Shown here one piece after another: positions 56,634 through 64,000 of a stretch of 64,000 nt of DNA (position 1 is its first letter; each line of letters starts with the position of its first letter). Source of the DNA: Corynebacterium rhinophilum (GTDB lineage Bacteria > Actinomycetota > Actinomycetes > Mycobacteriales > Mycobacteriaceae); the NCBI RefSeq assembly GCF_030227225.1, contig NZ_JASPHQ010000002.1, forward strand, positions 156,027-220,026, written 5' to 3'. A program made the translations under genes and the position numbers. The notes below the pieces were generated by a model. That model made no database searches. It was given only the letters and a program-made list of their open reading frames with translations, and was not told the origin of the DNA.

Positions 56634-59507
56634 CTAGTCGCGCGGTACCTCGACTTCTTCATAAGCCTGGATGATATCGCCTACCTGGATATCCGGGTAG
56701 GACAGCACCATACCGCACTCATAGCCGGCCTTGATCTCAGTAGCGTCGTCCTTTTCGTGACGCAGGGACTCGATCTTGGCATCGACAGTAACCACGTTGT
56801 TATCGCGGAGCAGGCGAACCTTGCCGTTGCGGACAACCTTGCCTTCGGTGACCATACAACCGGCGATGGTACCCACCGAGGAGGACTTGAACAGGGCGCG
56901 GATTTCGGCCGCACCGGTGTCGCGCTCCTCGTAGATCGGCTTGAGCATGCCCTTGAGAGCGGCCTCGACTTCCTCGATGGCCTTGTAGATAACCGTGTAG
57001 TAGCGGATATCCACGCCCTCTTGGGTAGCGATCTCCGTGGCCTTGCCCTCCGAGCGAACATTGAACGCAATGATGACGGCATCGGAAGCGGCGGCCAACG
57101 AAATATTGGTCTCCGTTACGGCACCAACACCGCGGTCGATGATGTTGAGCTCGACTTCGTCCTCGGTCTTGATGTCCAACAGGGCATCTTCCAGCGCCTC
57201 GACGGAGCCGGCGTTGTCGCCCTTGAGAATGAGGTTGAGGGTCGAAGTCTCCTGCAATACCTTGTCCAGATCCTCCAGGGACACGCGCTTGCGCTGCTTT
57301 GCCTGCAAGGCAGAACGCTTACGCGCATCGCGCTGGTTAGCAATCTGGCGGGCCACGCGGTCATCATCAACCACGAGCAGGTTATCGCCAGCACCTGGAA
57401 CGCCGGACAGGCCTTGCACCTGTACCGGGCGGGAAGGACCGGCTTCCTTGACGTCCTCACCAAACTCATCGAGCATGCGGCGCACGCGACCATGCGCATC
57501 GCCTACCACGATGGAATCGCCGACGTGCAGCGTACCTCGCTGGACGATGACCGTAGCCACTGGGCCGCGACCGCGGTCCAAGTGGGCCTCGATGGCCACA
57601 CCCTGGGCATCCATCTCTGGATTAGCCGTGAGCTCGAGGGCGGCATCAGCAGTCAGGATGACGGACTCTAGCAGCTGGTCGATGTTCTGGCCCTGCTTAG
57701 CAGAGATATCCACGAACATCGTGTCGCCGCCGTACTCTTCTGGCACCAAGCCGTACTCCGTGAGCTGGCCACGAATCTTTTCCGGCTGCGCCTCCGGCTT
57801 ATCCACCTTGTTCACGGCCACGACGACCGGGATATCGGCAGCCTTGGCGTGGTTGATGGCCTCAACCGTCTGTGGCATGACGCCGTCATCGGCGGCGACT
57901 ACCAAGATGGCCAAGTCAGTGGACTTCGCACCGCGGGCACGCATGGCGGTAAAGGCCTCGTGACCAGGGGTATCCAGGAAGGTAATGGTGCGCTCGCCAT
58001 CTACGTCAACCGTGGTCTGGTAAGCACCGATTCCCTGGGTAATACCGCCGGCCTCACCGGCTGCCTCATTGGTCTTACGGATGGTATCCAACAGGCGGGT
58101 CTTACCGTGGTCAACGTGACCCATGACGGAGACGACTGGAGGGCGGTGTTCGAGGGCCTCTTCGCCGCCTTCATCCTCGCCGAATTGCAGGTCGAAGGAC
58201 TCGAGCAGCTCGCGGTCCTCGTCTTCTGGGGAGACGACTTCTACCTTGTAGTTGATCTCGTCACCGAGCAGCTGCAGCGTATCTTCCGATACGGATGCGG
58301 TTGCGGTGACCATTTCACCAAGGTTGAACAGTGCCTGTACCAATGCTGCTGGATCGGCACCGATCTTCTCCGCGAAGTCAGACAGCGAAGCGCCGCGGCG
58401 CAGGCGGACGGTCTGTCCCTTGCCATCTGGCAAGCGGACGCCGCCTACGACGTGCTTCTGCTGCTCTTCAAACTCATGGCGCTTTTGCCGCTTCGACTTC
58501 TTGCCCTTGCGTGGTGCGCCACCTGGACGGCCGAATGCACCAGCGGTGCCGCCGCGACGCCCACCGCGTCCACCGCGGAAACCGCCGGGACGACCGCCGC
58601 CTGGGCCACCTGGACCACCAGGTCCGCCGTGACCACCTCGACCGCGGCCGCCGCGTCCACCACCGCTCGGTGCCTTGGAGGGCATCGAGGCAGGGTTCGG
58701 ATGCGAAGGCATCATGGCTGGCGACGGACGACGTCCACCGCCGCCACCCTGGCCTTGGTTCTGATCCTGGCCCTGACGGTTAGTGCCGCCCTCGTTGCGG
58801 CCGCCGCGCTTTCCACCGCGGTTATCGCCGGGACGGTTGCCGCCGCGCTGGCCCTTGGAGCCACCGGGGCGTGGGCCTGGTCGATTGTCGCCGCCACCCG
58901 TGGAAAATGGGTTATTGGCTACGCGGCGGGATCCGCCGGGCTTAGGCATCGGTCGCGGCATGGCGTTGCCTGGGGTCGGACGCTCGCCCGACTTCTTGGC
59001 ATCGCCTTGGCCTGCGTTTTGACCTGGCTTCGGTGCACCTTGGCCGGGCTTCGGTGCTGGCTTGCCAGCGGCAGCGCCCGGCTTTGGTGCTGCCTTACCA
59101 GGCTTGGGGGCAGCCTTAGCGGACCCTGCGCCTGGCTTCGGCGCAGCGTCGGATGGCTTCGGTGCCTGTGCCCCTGGCTTCGGTGCGCCGGGCTTAGGCG
59201 CAGCGGATTTCGCTCCGCCCTGTGCGCCAGCGCCTGGCTTTGGCGCAGGCGATGCCTGCTTCTTGGCGCTGCCTTGACCGGGCTTAGCGGGCTTGGCAGT
59301 TTTCTCAGCCTTGTCTGCCTTAGCTTCGGTGGCATCGCCACCGGACTGTGCTTCATAGTGAGCACGCATCTTCTTGACCACCGGTGGTTCGATGGTCGAG
59401 GATGCGGTTTTCACGAACTCGCCTTGTTCTTTCAGGGTGGCGAGCAGTTCCTTGCTGGTTACTCCGAGCTGTTTTGCCAACTCGTGAACACGTAGCTTTC
59501 CGGGCAC
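56634..59507 (-). CDS. infB: Translation initiation factor IF-2
   Basis: 957 aa. An N-terminal IF2 helix bundle ([19 protein letters not shown]) is followed by a long low-complexity region: repeats of APKPGA (residues ~75-180), then Gly/Arg-rich blocks (~190-340). The GTPase motifs are [20 protein letters not shown] and NKVDKPEAQ, and domains II-IV complete the protein. IF-2 places initiator tRNA. The start is GTG with AGAGGAG upstream. Confidence 0.97.
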   Translation of the reverse strand: MPGKLRVHELAKQLGVTSKELLATLKEQGEFVKTASSTIEPPVVKKMRAHYEAQSGGDATEAKADKAEKTAKPAKPGQGSAKKQASPAPKPGAGAQGGAKSAAPKPGAPKPGAQAPKPSDAAPKPGAGSAKAAPKPGKAAPKPGAAAGKPAPKPGQGAPKPGQNAGQGDAKKSGERPTPGNAMPRPMPKPGGSRRVANNPFSTGGGDNRPGPRPGGSKGQRGGNRPGDNRGGKRGGRNEGGTNRQGQDQNQGQGGGGGRRPSPAMMPSHPNPASMPSKAPSGGGRGGRGRGGHGGPGGPGGPGGGRPGGFRGGRGGRRGGTAGAFGRPGGAPRKGKKSKRQKRHEFEEQQKHVVGGVRLPDGKGQTVRLRRGASLSDFAEKIGADPAALVQALFNLGEMVTATASVSEDTLQLLGDEINYKVEVVSPEDEDRELLESFDLQFGEDEGGEEALEHRPPVVSVMGHVDHGKTRLLDTIRKTNEAAGEAGGITQGIGAYQTTVDVDGERTITFLDTPGHEAFTAMRARGAKSTDLAILVVAADDGVMPQTVEAINHAKAADIPVVVAVNKVDKPEAQPEKIRGQLTEYGLVPEEYGGDTMFVDISAKQGQNIDQLLESVILTADAALELTANPEMDAQGVAIEAHLDRGRGPVATVIVQRGTLHVGDSIVVGDAHGRVRRMLDEFGEDVKEAGPSRPVQVQGLSGVPGAGDNLLVVDDDRVARQIANQRDARKRSALQAKQRKRVSLEDLDKVLQETSTLNLILKGDNAGSVEALEDALLDIKTEDEVELNIIDRGVGAVTETNISLAAASDAVIIAFNVRSEGKATEIATQEGVDIRYYTVIYKAIEEVEAALKGMLKPIYEERDTGAAEIRALFKSSSVGTIAGCMVTEGKVVRNGKVRLLRDNNVVTVDAKIESLRHEKDDATEIKAGYECGMVLSYPDIQVGDIIQAYEEVEVPRD

Positions 59508-59614
59508 TTGTCTCCTCTTGGTATCGCCTAGGAGCCAAGGCCGCGAAAAACTGGCCTGACTCCTAGTTAAACGTTCTGGACTTTCATCGCTGATGCTTCA
59601 TCGTTGTGCGCTCA

Positions 59615-59977
59615 TCAGTGTTCGGTCTTCCTTTTTAACTCTGGTGTGTACGAATCTTGTGCAGCTTGTTCCGCACACGGTACTTTTTCGCCCTGTACAT
59701 TTTCGTACTGTGCTTCCAAGTATCTACGTACCTGACCTGTGTCCACGGATGCGGACGTGCGGAGCGCGCGCTTGAAAGCATGTTTGCGCTCAGCTAGCTC
59801 GAGTGCAGAAAGCGTGGGGCTAATCCATGCGCCGCGGCCGGGAAGCCGCCGGAATGGATCCACCACCGCGCGGCTGCCTTGAGGATCATTGGCATCAATG
59901 ACCACCCGCAGCAGCTCCGTATCGGGCATGCGGCGACGCGTAGCGATGCAAGTACGAAGCCGTTGAGTCTGCGACAT
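59615..59977 (-). CDS. ylxR: YlxR family RNA-binding protein
   Basis: 121 aa. The short YlxR fold is clear: LRTCIATRRRMPDTELLRVV, then PGRGAWISPT. In other bacteria YlxR binds RNase P RNA and lies between nusA and infB, as here. The start at 59977 follows AAGGAG. The C-terminal ~30 residues are hydrophilic. Confidence 0.9.
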   Translation of the reverse strand: MSQTQRLRTCIATRRRMPDTELLRVVIDANDPQGSRAVVDPFRRLPGRGAWISPTLSALELAERKHAFKRALRTSASVDTGQVRRYLEAQYENVQGEKVPCAEQAAQDSYTPELKRKTEH

Positions 59978-60061
59978 CGAACTCCTTAACTTTCGCTGCG
60001 TCTGCATGTCCCTTTCTGCATCTGGGCCGTTTACTAGCCTACGCTATTTATCCGCATTTCC

Positions 60062-61078
60062 TTAATTCGCGTCCGCGTCTGAATGAATATCGATCTTCCA
60101 GCCGGTCAAACGGGCGGCTAGGCGCGCGTTCTGGCCTTCCTTACCAATGGCAAGGGACAGCTGGTAGTCAGGGACGATAACTCTCGCCACCTGCTCTTCG
60201 CTATCGAGCACGGTCACCTTGATCACCTTGGAGGGGGCCAAAGCATTGCCCACATATACGGTGGGATCCTCGCTGTAATCAATGATGTCGATCTTTTCCC
60301 CACCGAGCTGGCGCATGATGTTATTCACGCGCTGACCGCGCGGGCCAATGCACGCGCCCTTGGCGTTGAGGCCTTTAGCGTGGCCAATAACAGCGACCTT
60401 GGAGCGGTGCCCAGCTTCGCGGGCGATGGCGATCATTTCCACGCTGCCATCCGCAACTTCCGGAACTTCCAGTTCAAAAAGCCCGCGCACTAGCTCCGGA
60501 TGGGTCCGGGACAAGTTGATTTGCACATTGGCGCCATTGCGGTTTACCCCCACCACATAAGCCTTGATGCGGTCACCGTGCTGCAGCTTCTCTCCGGGGA
60601 TTTGTTCTGCGGGAAGCAAGATTCCGTCCTGCGATTCCAACTCGGAACCGAGCTGGACCACAACGATGCCGCGGGCATTGGCACGCGCATCGCGCTGGAC
60701 GATGCCACTGACAACGCGCCCGCTAAGCTCCGAATAGGAATCAAAAGTGCGCTCGGCTTCGGCCTCGCGCAGCTTGCGCAAGATGGCTTCGCGCACGGCG
60801 CGTGCACCCACGCGGCCAAAGTTATCCGGGGTGTCATCGTACTCGCTGGTTACCTCCCCGGTTTCGGAGTCGCGCTCGGTAACGATGACACTGACGGCAC
60901 CGGTGGTGGTGTCGATGTCTACTCGGGACTTGGTGCCTTCGGCCTTGCTCTCCGCGGTGGATTCGCGGTAATCCAGGTAGGAATACAACAAGGCACTTGC
61001 AATCGACTCCAACAGGTCATTGACGGGGACCTGCCGTTCGGATTCGATGGTACGAAGTGCCTCAAGATCAATATTCAC
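60062..61078 (-). CDS. nusA: Transcription elongation/termination factor NusA
   Basis: 338 aa. The N-terminal RNA-polymerase-binding domain is followed by S1 (GRVVSGIVQRDARANARGIVVV), KH1 (GHRSKVAVIGHAKGLNAKGACIG) and KH2 (LSLAIGKEGQNARLAARLTGWKIDI). It lacks the C-terminal acidic repeats of proteobacterial NusA, as is normal in actinobacteria. The start is GTG with AGAGGA upstream. Confidence 0.96.
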   Translation of the reverse strand: MNIDLEALRTIESERQVPVNDLLESIASALLYSYLDYRESTAESKAEGTKSRVDIDTTTGAVSVIVTERDSETGEVTSEYDDTPDNFGRVGARAVREAILRKLREAEAERTFDSYSELSGRVVSGIVQRDARANARGIVVVQLGSELESQDGILLPAEQIPGEKLQHGDRIKAYVVGVNRNGANVQINLSRTHPELVRGLFELEVPEVADGSVEMIAIAREAGHRSKVAVIGHAKGLNAKGACIGPRGQRVNNIMRQLGGEKIDIIDYSEDPTVYVGNALAPSKVIKVTVLDSEEQVARVIVPDYQLSLAIGKEGQNARLAARLTGWKIDIHSDADAN

Positions 61079-61101
61079 TTGTCTATCCTCTCGATTGCCG
61101 G

Positions 61102-61641
61102 TTAACTCTCGGCTTCTGCAAATGGCTGGTGCACGGCGTCTAACTCACGCTGTGATGGCTGTGCAAACTCAATTTCTACCACTGCGTGGGCAATGTTTTC
61201 CAATCGCTCCACTTCTGTATGCACCTCGTTTTTTTCAGAGGTGATAAGGACAACGGCATCTTCGTCCGCGTTGAGCACGCCGATGCGCGCGGTGTGGCTC
61301 GTGTCGTCGCCGCGGTTAAAAGTCACCTTCCGCCCCTTGTTGCGGCGCCAGTGACGCGGTGCGGTCAGCGGCAAATCCACACCGGGGGTAGAGACCTCCA
61401 ATGTATATCCGGCGCCAAAATTCAGCTCGCCCGCCGCCTCTTTTTCATCGAAGAAGGCTGAAATATCGTCGGAGACTTCCTCCAATACGTCAGAGCTGGG
61501 CCGCCTATCGCCATCGATGCGGATGATGACCTGTGATTTCTTTCCCGCCTTGGTGGTTTTAATATCCTCCACGTCCAGCCCGCGGGCTTCTAGGCGAGGT
61601 TGGAGCAAATCAGTTAATTGTTGTGCATCTGGGAAAGCCAT
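61102..61641 (-). CDS. rimP: Ribosome maturation factor RimP
   Basis: 179 aa. The two-domain RimP pattern is visible (LQPRLEARGLDVEDI; VEVSTPGVDLPLT-like turn followed by the Sm-like C-terminal domain). RimP aids 30S assembly and heads this operon. The start at 61641 (MAFPDAQQL) has no ribosome-binding site, but TAGGCT lies 7 nt upstream, so the operon mRNA appears leaderless. The longer frame to 62034 is rejected because it runs through the divergent lipoprotein gene. Confidence 0.92.
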   Translation of the reverse strand: MAFPDAQQLTDLLQPRLEARGLDVEDIKTTKAGKKSQVIIRIDGDRRPSSDVLEEVSDDISAFFDEKEAAGELNFGAGYTLEVSTPGVDLPLTAPRHWRRNKGRKVTFNRGDDTSHTARIGVLNADEDAVVLITSEKNEVHTEVERLENIAHAVVEIEFAQPSQRELDAVHQPFAEAES

Positions 61642-61648
61642 GCCCACT

Positions 61649-61672
61649 AGCCTACGTCCTTCGAGGTACAGT
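61649..61672. promoter_or_regulatory. Divergent leaderless promoters for rimP and the lipoprotein gene
   Basis: On the minus strand TAGGCT (61654-61649) lies 7 nt before the rimP ATG. On the plus strand TACAGT (61667-61672) lies 7 nt before the GTG at 61680. Only 38 bp separate the two start codons, so the promoters compete. Confidence 0.6.
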
Positions 61673-61679
61673 CTTTTGG

Positions 61680-62528
61680 GTGAACCGCCGACGTATTGCT
61701 TTAACCTGTGTAGCCTCGACTGCCGCGCTGCCCGCCCTCGCGGGCTGTTCCGCAGTCGATTCCGTCGTCGACTATTTTGGCCCGCGCCCAGAAGACGCGC
61801 TCGAGCGCCTCGCCGTGGCCGCCGCGAGCGATAGCCTCGCCCTCCAGGGCGTCGATGATGCGGCCGCGGATATGCGCAGCTCGCAGGCCGATGCGCTGTA
61901 TGAGGAGATTGCGCGCCTCTGCGGCACCGATGACCAAGGAAACGTCCCACACAGCTGTGAGGTGGAACGCCCGACGCAGGCACCACCTGCCACAGATTCC
62001 TCCCAGCTGCTAGAAGAAGCCGCCTCTGCCACAACGGAAGCCGCCGATGAGGTCAGTTCTGAGTCGCGGCCCATAGTCACGCAACAGGCCATCACGCTTA
62101 ATGCCTGGCTGCCTGGCGATGCCCCCGATATTCCCACGCTCTCCCAGCCACACCGCGAGAGCGCGGCTGCTTTGTTGCAGTGGGAATACGAGCAGATCTT
62201 TGGCCTGGATTTCGCTCGGGCTTATAGCGATCCTGCTGCCGAGGGGCGCATCGATAAGCTCTTAAGCCTCCATCACCGCCGCATCGACCAACTGCAAGAG
62301 GCGCTTAGCCAGAATGGCGAGGCTCCCCAGCCGGAGCCTGCCTATTCTTCCGGCGCAGCCACGCTTCCCAGCGATGCGGACTCCGCTGCAGCCTTCCTCG
62401 ATACCTTGGTTGAACTAGACGCAGACAAGTGGCACGCGGCTGCGGTGGCTGCCGCACAACAAGAAAGCCCAAACCAGGAGTGGCTGAACTGGTTAATCGG
62501 CATCGCCGCCGAAGCCAAGGCCGCATAG
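61680..62528 (+). CDS. Lipoprotein with a C-terminal ferritin-like (DUF4439-type) domain
   Basis: 282 aa. The GTG start is followed by a basic residue run and a type II signal peptide ending at LAGC near residue 23. The mature protein is helical: one helical region (LERLAVAAASDSLALQG), a Ser/Thr-rich linker, and a second (LLQWEYEQIFGLDFARAY; DKLLSLHHRRIDQLQEAL) resembling DUF4439. No metal-ligand set is evident by eye. A leaderless start is predicted. Confidence 0.78.
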   Translation: MNRRRIALTCVASTAALPALAGCSAVDSVVDYFGPRPEDALERLAVAAASDSLALQGVDDAAADMRSSQADALYEEIARLCGTDDQGNVPHSCEVERPTQAPPATDSSQLLEEAASATTEAADEVSSESRPIVTQQAITLNAWLPGDAPDIPTLSQPHRESAAALLQWEYEQIFGLDFARAYSDPAAEGRIDKLLSLHHRRIDQLQEALSQNGEAPQPEPAYSSGAATLPSDADSAAAFLDTLVELDADKWHAAAVAAAQQESPNQEWLNWLIGIAAEAKAA

Positions 62529-62710
62529 CTTCGAGTATTGACCCACCGTGTCTACCTGAATATTCACTGTTCGGCGGGCAGAGAAAAGTCAGCGAGTTAT
62601 AGGCCGATATTCATTGATAATTCGTTCGGCCCTTACGTAATTTGGTGGATTACGTGCTTGGTGGAGATACCACAAGCCCCAAAAACACAATGAGAAGGAG
62701 TGCTTTCTCA

Positions 62711-63040
62711 ATGCGTACGAAGAAGACTTTGCTCACTATGGCCGCAGCTACGTTGGGCATCGCGGGCATTGCCGCCCCTGCCGCCAACGCCGCCCCGGAA
62801 AGCGCGTGGGACCAGGTCGCCGCGTGCGAGTCCGGCGGTGACTGGCACATCAACACCGGCAATGGCTACCACGGCGGTCTGCAGTTCTCGCAGCAAACCT
62901 GGGCCGGTAGCGGCGGCACCCAGTACGCGCCTACCGCTGATCAAGCCACCAAGCAACAGCAGATCGAAATCGCTGAAAACGTTCTTGCCACCCAGGGTGC
63001 TGGCGCATGGCCTAATTGCGGCGGCCCCGTGGCTGGCTAA
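62711..63040 (+). CDS. Small secreted resuscitation-promoting factor (Rpf)-type muralytic enzyme
   Basis: 109 aa. A Sec signal peptide (RTKKTLLTMAAATLGIAGI, cleaved after ANAA) precedes a single Rpf domain of ~75 aa. The domain has the catalytic Glu in VAACESGGDWHINTGNGYHGGLQFS and a disulfide pair (first Cys there, second in WPNCGGP). It cleaves peptidoglycan glycan strands and lacks any cell-wall anchor or LysM domain. The start at 62711 follows AAGGAG; the longer frame to 62642 is rejected. Confidence 0.9.
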   Translation: MRTKKTLLTMAAATLGIAGIAAPAANAAPESAWDQVAACESGGDWHINTGNGYHGGLQFSQQTWAGSGGTQYAPTADQATKQQQIEIAENVLATQGAGAWPNCGGPVAG

Positions 63041-63062
63041 TCGGCTTCCTCCCACAGCGGTA

Positions 63063-63093
63063 GCGTGATGCCGCCGCGAGCGCGGCATCACGC
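63063..63093. terminator. Terminator hairpin after the Rpf-type gene
   Basis: GCGTGATGCCGC and GCGGCATCACGC (63063-63074 with 63082-63093) form a perfect 12-bp stem with a 7-nt loop, 22 bp past the stop. There is no T-run. Confidence 0.75.
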
Positions 63094-63446
63094 AGACAAC
63101 CGACTCCCATTACGTTGTTATCAGTTCCGCTTGAGGTCACCCAGGATTCGTAACTCTGCCCCCATGCCGGGGCAGGTTATGTTTGTCTGCGTTCCTTTTG
63201 CTTTTCTTTTTCAGGAGCAGTGGAACTAGTCGCTGGCTTCGGTATGGCTTATTTTCGTCCCTGTCTGATAATGATCCGGGGGGGTGATGCCGCCGAAGGC
63301 AGTGACATACTCCAAACTGCTAATAGGAACCTGACCCACATCAAGTGTGTGAGGTCTCAAAGTAATGTGGATGCCAGCGTGAAGTATGTCCGACCACCAG
63401 CGATGAAAGAAGTCTCATACTCATTCAACTCGCTAGGAGGTCTGAC
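63094..63446 (+). other. Non-coding left-end region of an IS110-family element with candidate bridge RNA
   Basis: No gene is seen here. The exact element boundary cannot be set. Possible RNA structure includes TGCC/GGCA around 63288-63301, CACAT-CAA-GTGTG near 63338-63350, and AGTATG/CATACT (63383-63388 with 63416-63421). In IS110-subgroup elements such as IS621 the region before the transposase encodes a bridge RNA that pairs with donor and target DNA. AGGAGG ends 8 bp before the transposase ATG. Confidence 0.55.
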
Positions 63447-64000
63447 ATGGTCTACGACTATGTCATCGGAATGGATGTTGGAAAATACTTTCACCACGCT
63501 TGCGTCTTAGATATCGACGGCGCCCAGGTCCTGTCCAAACGGATCAATCAAAACGAGCAGTCCTTACGCGCGCTCTTTTCGGATTTCTGCTCTGGTAACA
63601 ACAAGGTCCTTGTCGTTGTTGACCAGCCTAATAACATTGGTCGGCTTACTGTCGCGGTAGCCCAAGACCTTGGAATTGATGTGCGCTATCTTCCCGGCTT
63701 GGCAATGCGTCAGCTCTCACGCATCCATGCCGGAAACGCCAAAACGGATATCCGAGATGCCTTCATCATTGCCCATGCTGGAAAGAACCTGCCAGCATCC
63801 CTTCGCAGTGTCGACCGCGTTGACAAGGCTTTCTGTCAGCTTAAGGTCCTCAATGGTATCGACGAAGACCTAGCACGCTCATACACCAGGCTCATCAACC
63901 AGATTCGGAGTGCACTTGTCGGCTGCTACCCGCAATTCGAGCAGGCCATTCGCGGTCAGATAATCCACCGTAAATGGGTCCTTCATCTGCTTGCCCGCTA
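63447..64000 (+). mobile_element. IS110-family transposase, N-terminal part (cut by the window edge)
   Basis: 184 codons are present and the frame remains open at the right edge. The DEDD (RuvC-like) catalytic domain is clear: Asp10 in IGMDVGKYFHHACVLD, Asp59 in VVVDQPNNIGR, and Asp101/Asp104 in NAKTDIRDAFIIAH. The second position is Asp where IS621 has Glu. The C-terminal serine-containing domain lies beyond the window. AGGAGG precedes the ATG. These enzymes insert DNA without the usual terminal inverted repeats. Codon use is more AT-rich than in the flanking genes. Confidence 0.92.

Noticed and set aside
57849..59495. 548-aa open frame on the plus strand, antisense to infB
   Set aside because: It is the mirror of the GC-rich, low-complexity infB gene; the protein is Ala/Thr/Trp-rich without domains, and infB itself is certain.
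61642..62034. N-terminal extension of rimP up to 62034
   Set aside because: It would run antisense through the signal peptide of the lipoprotein gene; RimP homologues start at about MAFPDAQQL.

Overview
The window is chromosomal DNA of a Corynebacterium species; the species cannot be fixed from this sequence alone. Three things support the genus. Gene order matches known corynebacterial clusters: nrdR-divS-lexA-sugR, ptsI/fruK-fruA-ptsH, dapF-miaA, recX-recA, bioYMN, pgsA-cinA-clgR-pspA, dapB-thyX-dapA-rnj-ftsK, and rimP-nusA-ylxR-infB-rbfA. Promoters have TAnnnT-type -10 boxes with weak -35 regions, and many apparent leaderless starts. SOS and BioQ operators match the Corynebacterium glutamicum consensus. 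Nearly all of the window is core genome; only the right edge carries a mobile element.

Layout. 1-9.4 kb: 3' part of oxyR, a membrane protein, the helicase gene hrpA, then nrdR, divS and lexA around a shared SOS-box region, then sugR. 9.5-14.8 kb: the fructose/general PTS block (ptsI against fruK-fruA-ptsH), without a fruR gene. 14.9-27.4 kb: an HNH nuclease, uraA, hflX and a cluster syntenic with mycobacterial Rv2726c-Rv2733c (dapF, miaA, a LigB-like protein, a DUF349 protein, a GNAT enzyme, a membrane protein, miaB). 27.6-36 kb: recX-recA with an SOS box, bioYMN under a BioQ box, pspA, clgR, cinA, pgsA, a YciI protein, and terC under a yybP-ykoY manganese riboswitch. 36-46.2 kb: ftsK, a DinB-like protein, rnj, dapA, thyX, dapB, a VOC protein and a lipoprotein.

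46.3-53.6 kb: pnp, rpsO, a nucleoside hydrolase, ribF, divergent truB, then the phosphopantetheinyl transferase gene overlapping a PptH-type phosphopantetheinyl hydrolase gene. 53.7-61.6 kb: one long minus-strand translation/transcription operon (rimP-nusA-ylxR-infB-rbfA-DHH phosphoesterase-MATE). 61.7-63.1 kb: a lipoprotein and a small Rpf-type secreted muralytic enzyme. 63.1-64 kb: the left end and the start of an IS110-family transposase, cut by the window edge.

The most interesting non-coding signals are the terC riboswitch, whose expression platform can be read directly; the likely bridge-RNA-bearing left end of the IS110 element; at least nine genes whose start codon lies 7-8 nt after a -10 box; two intergenic gaps of under 40 bp that hold overlapping divergent promoters; and a 12-mer, GCTTGCCGATGC, that recurs in all three reading frames of unrelated genes. 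No wholly new multi-gene system was found. No tRNA, rRNA, CRISPR array or prophage was seen.
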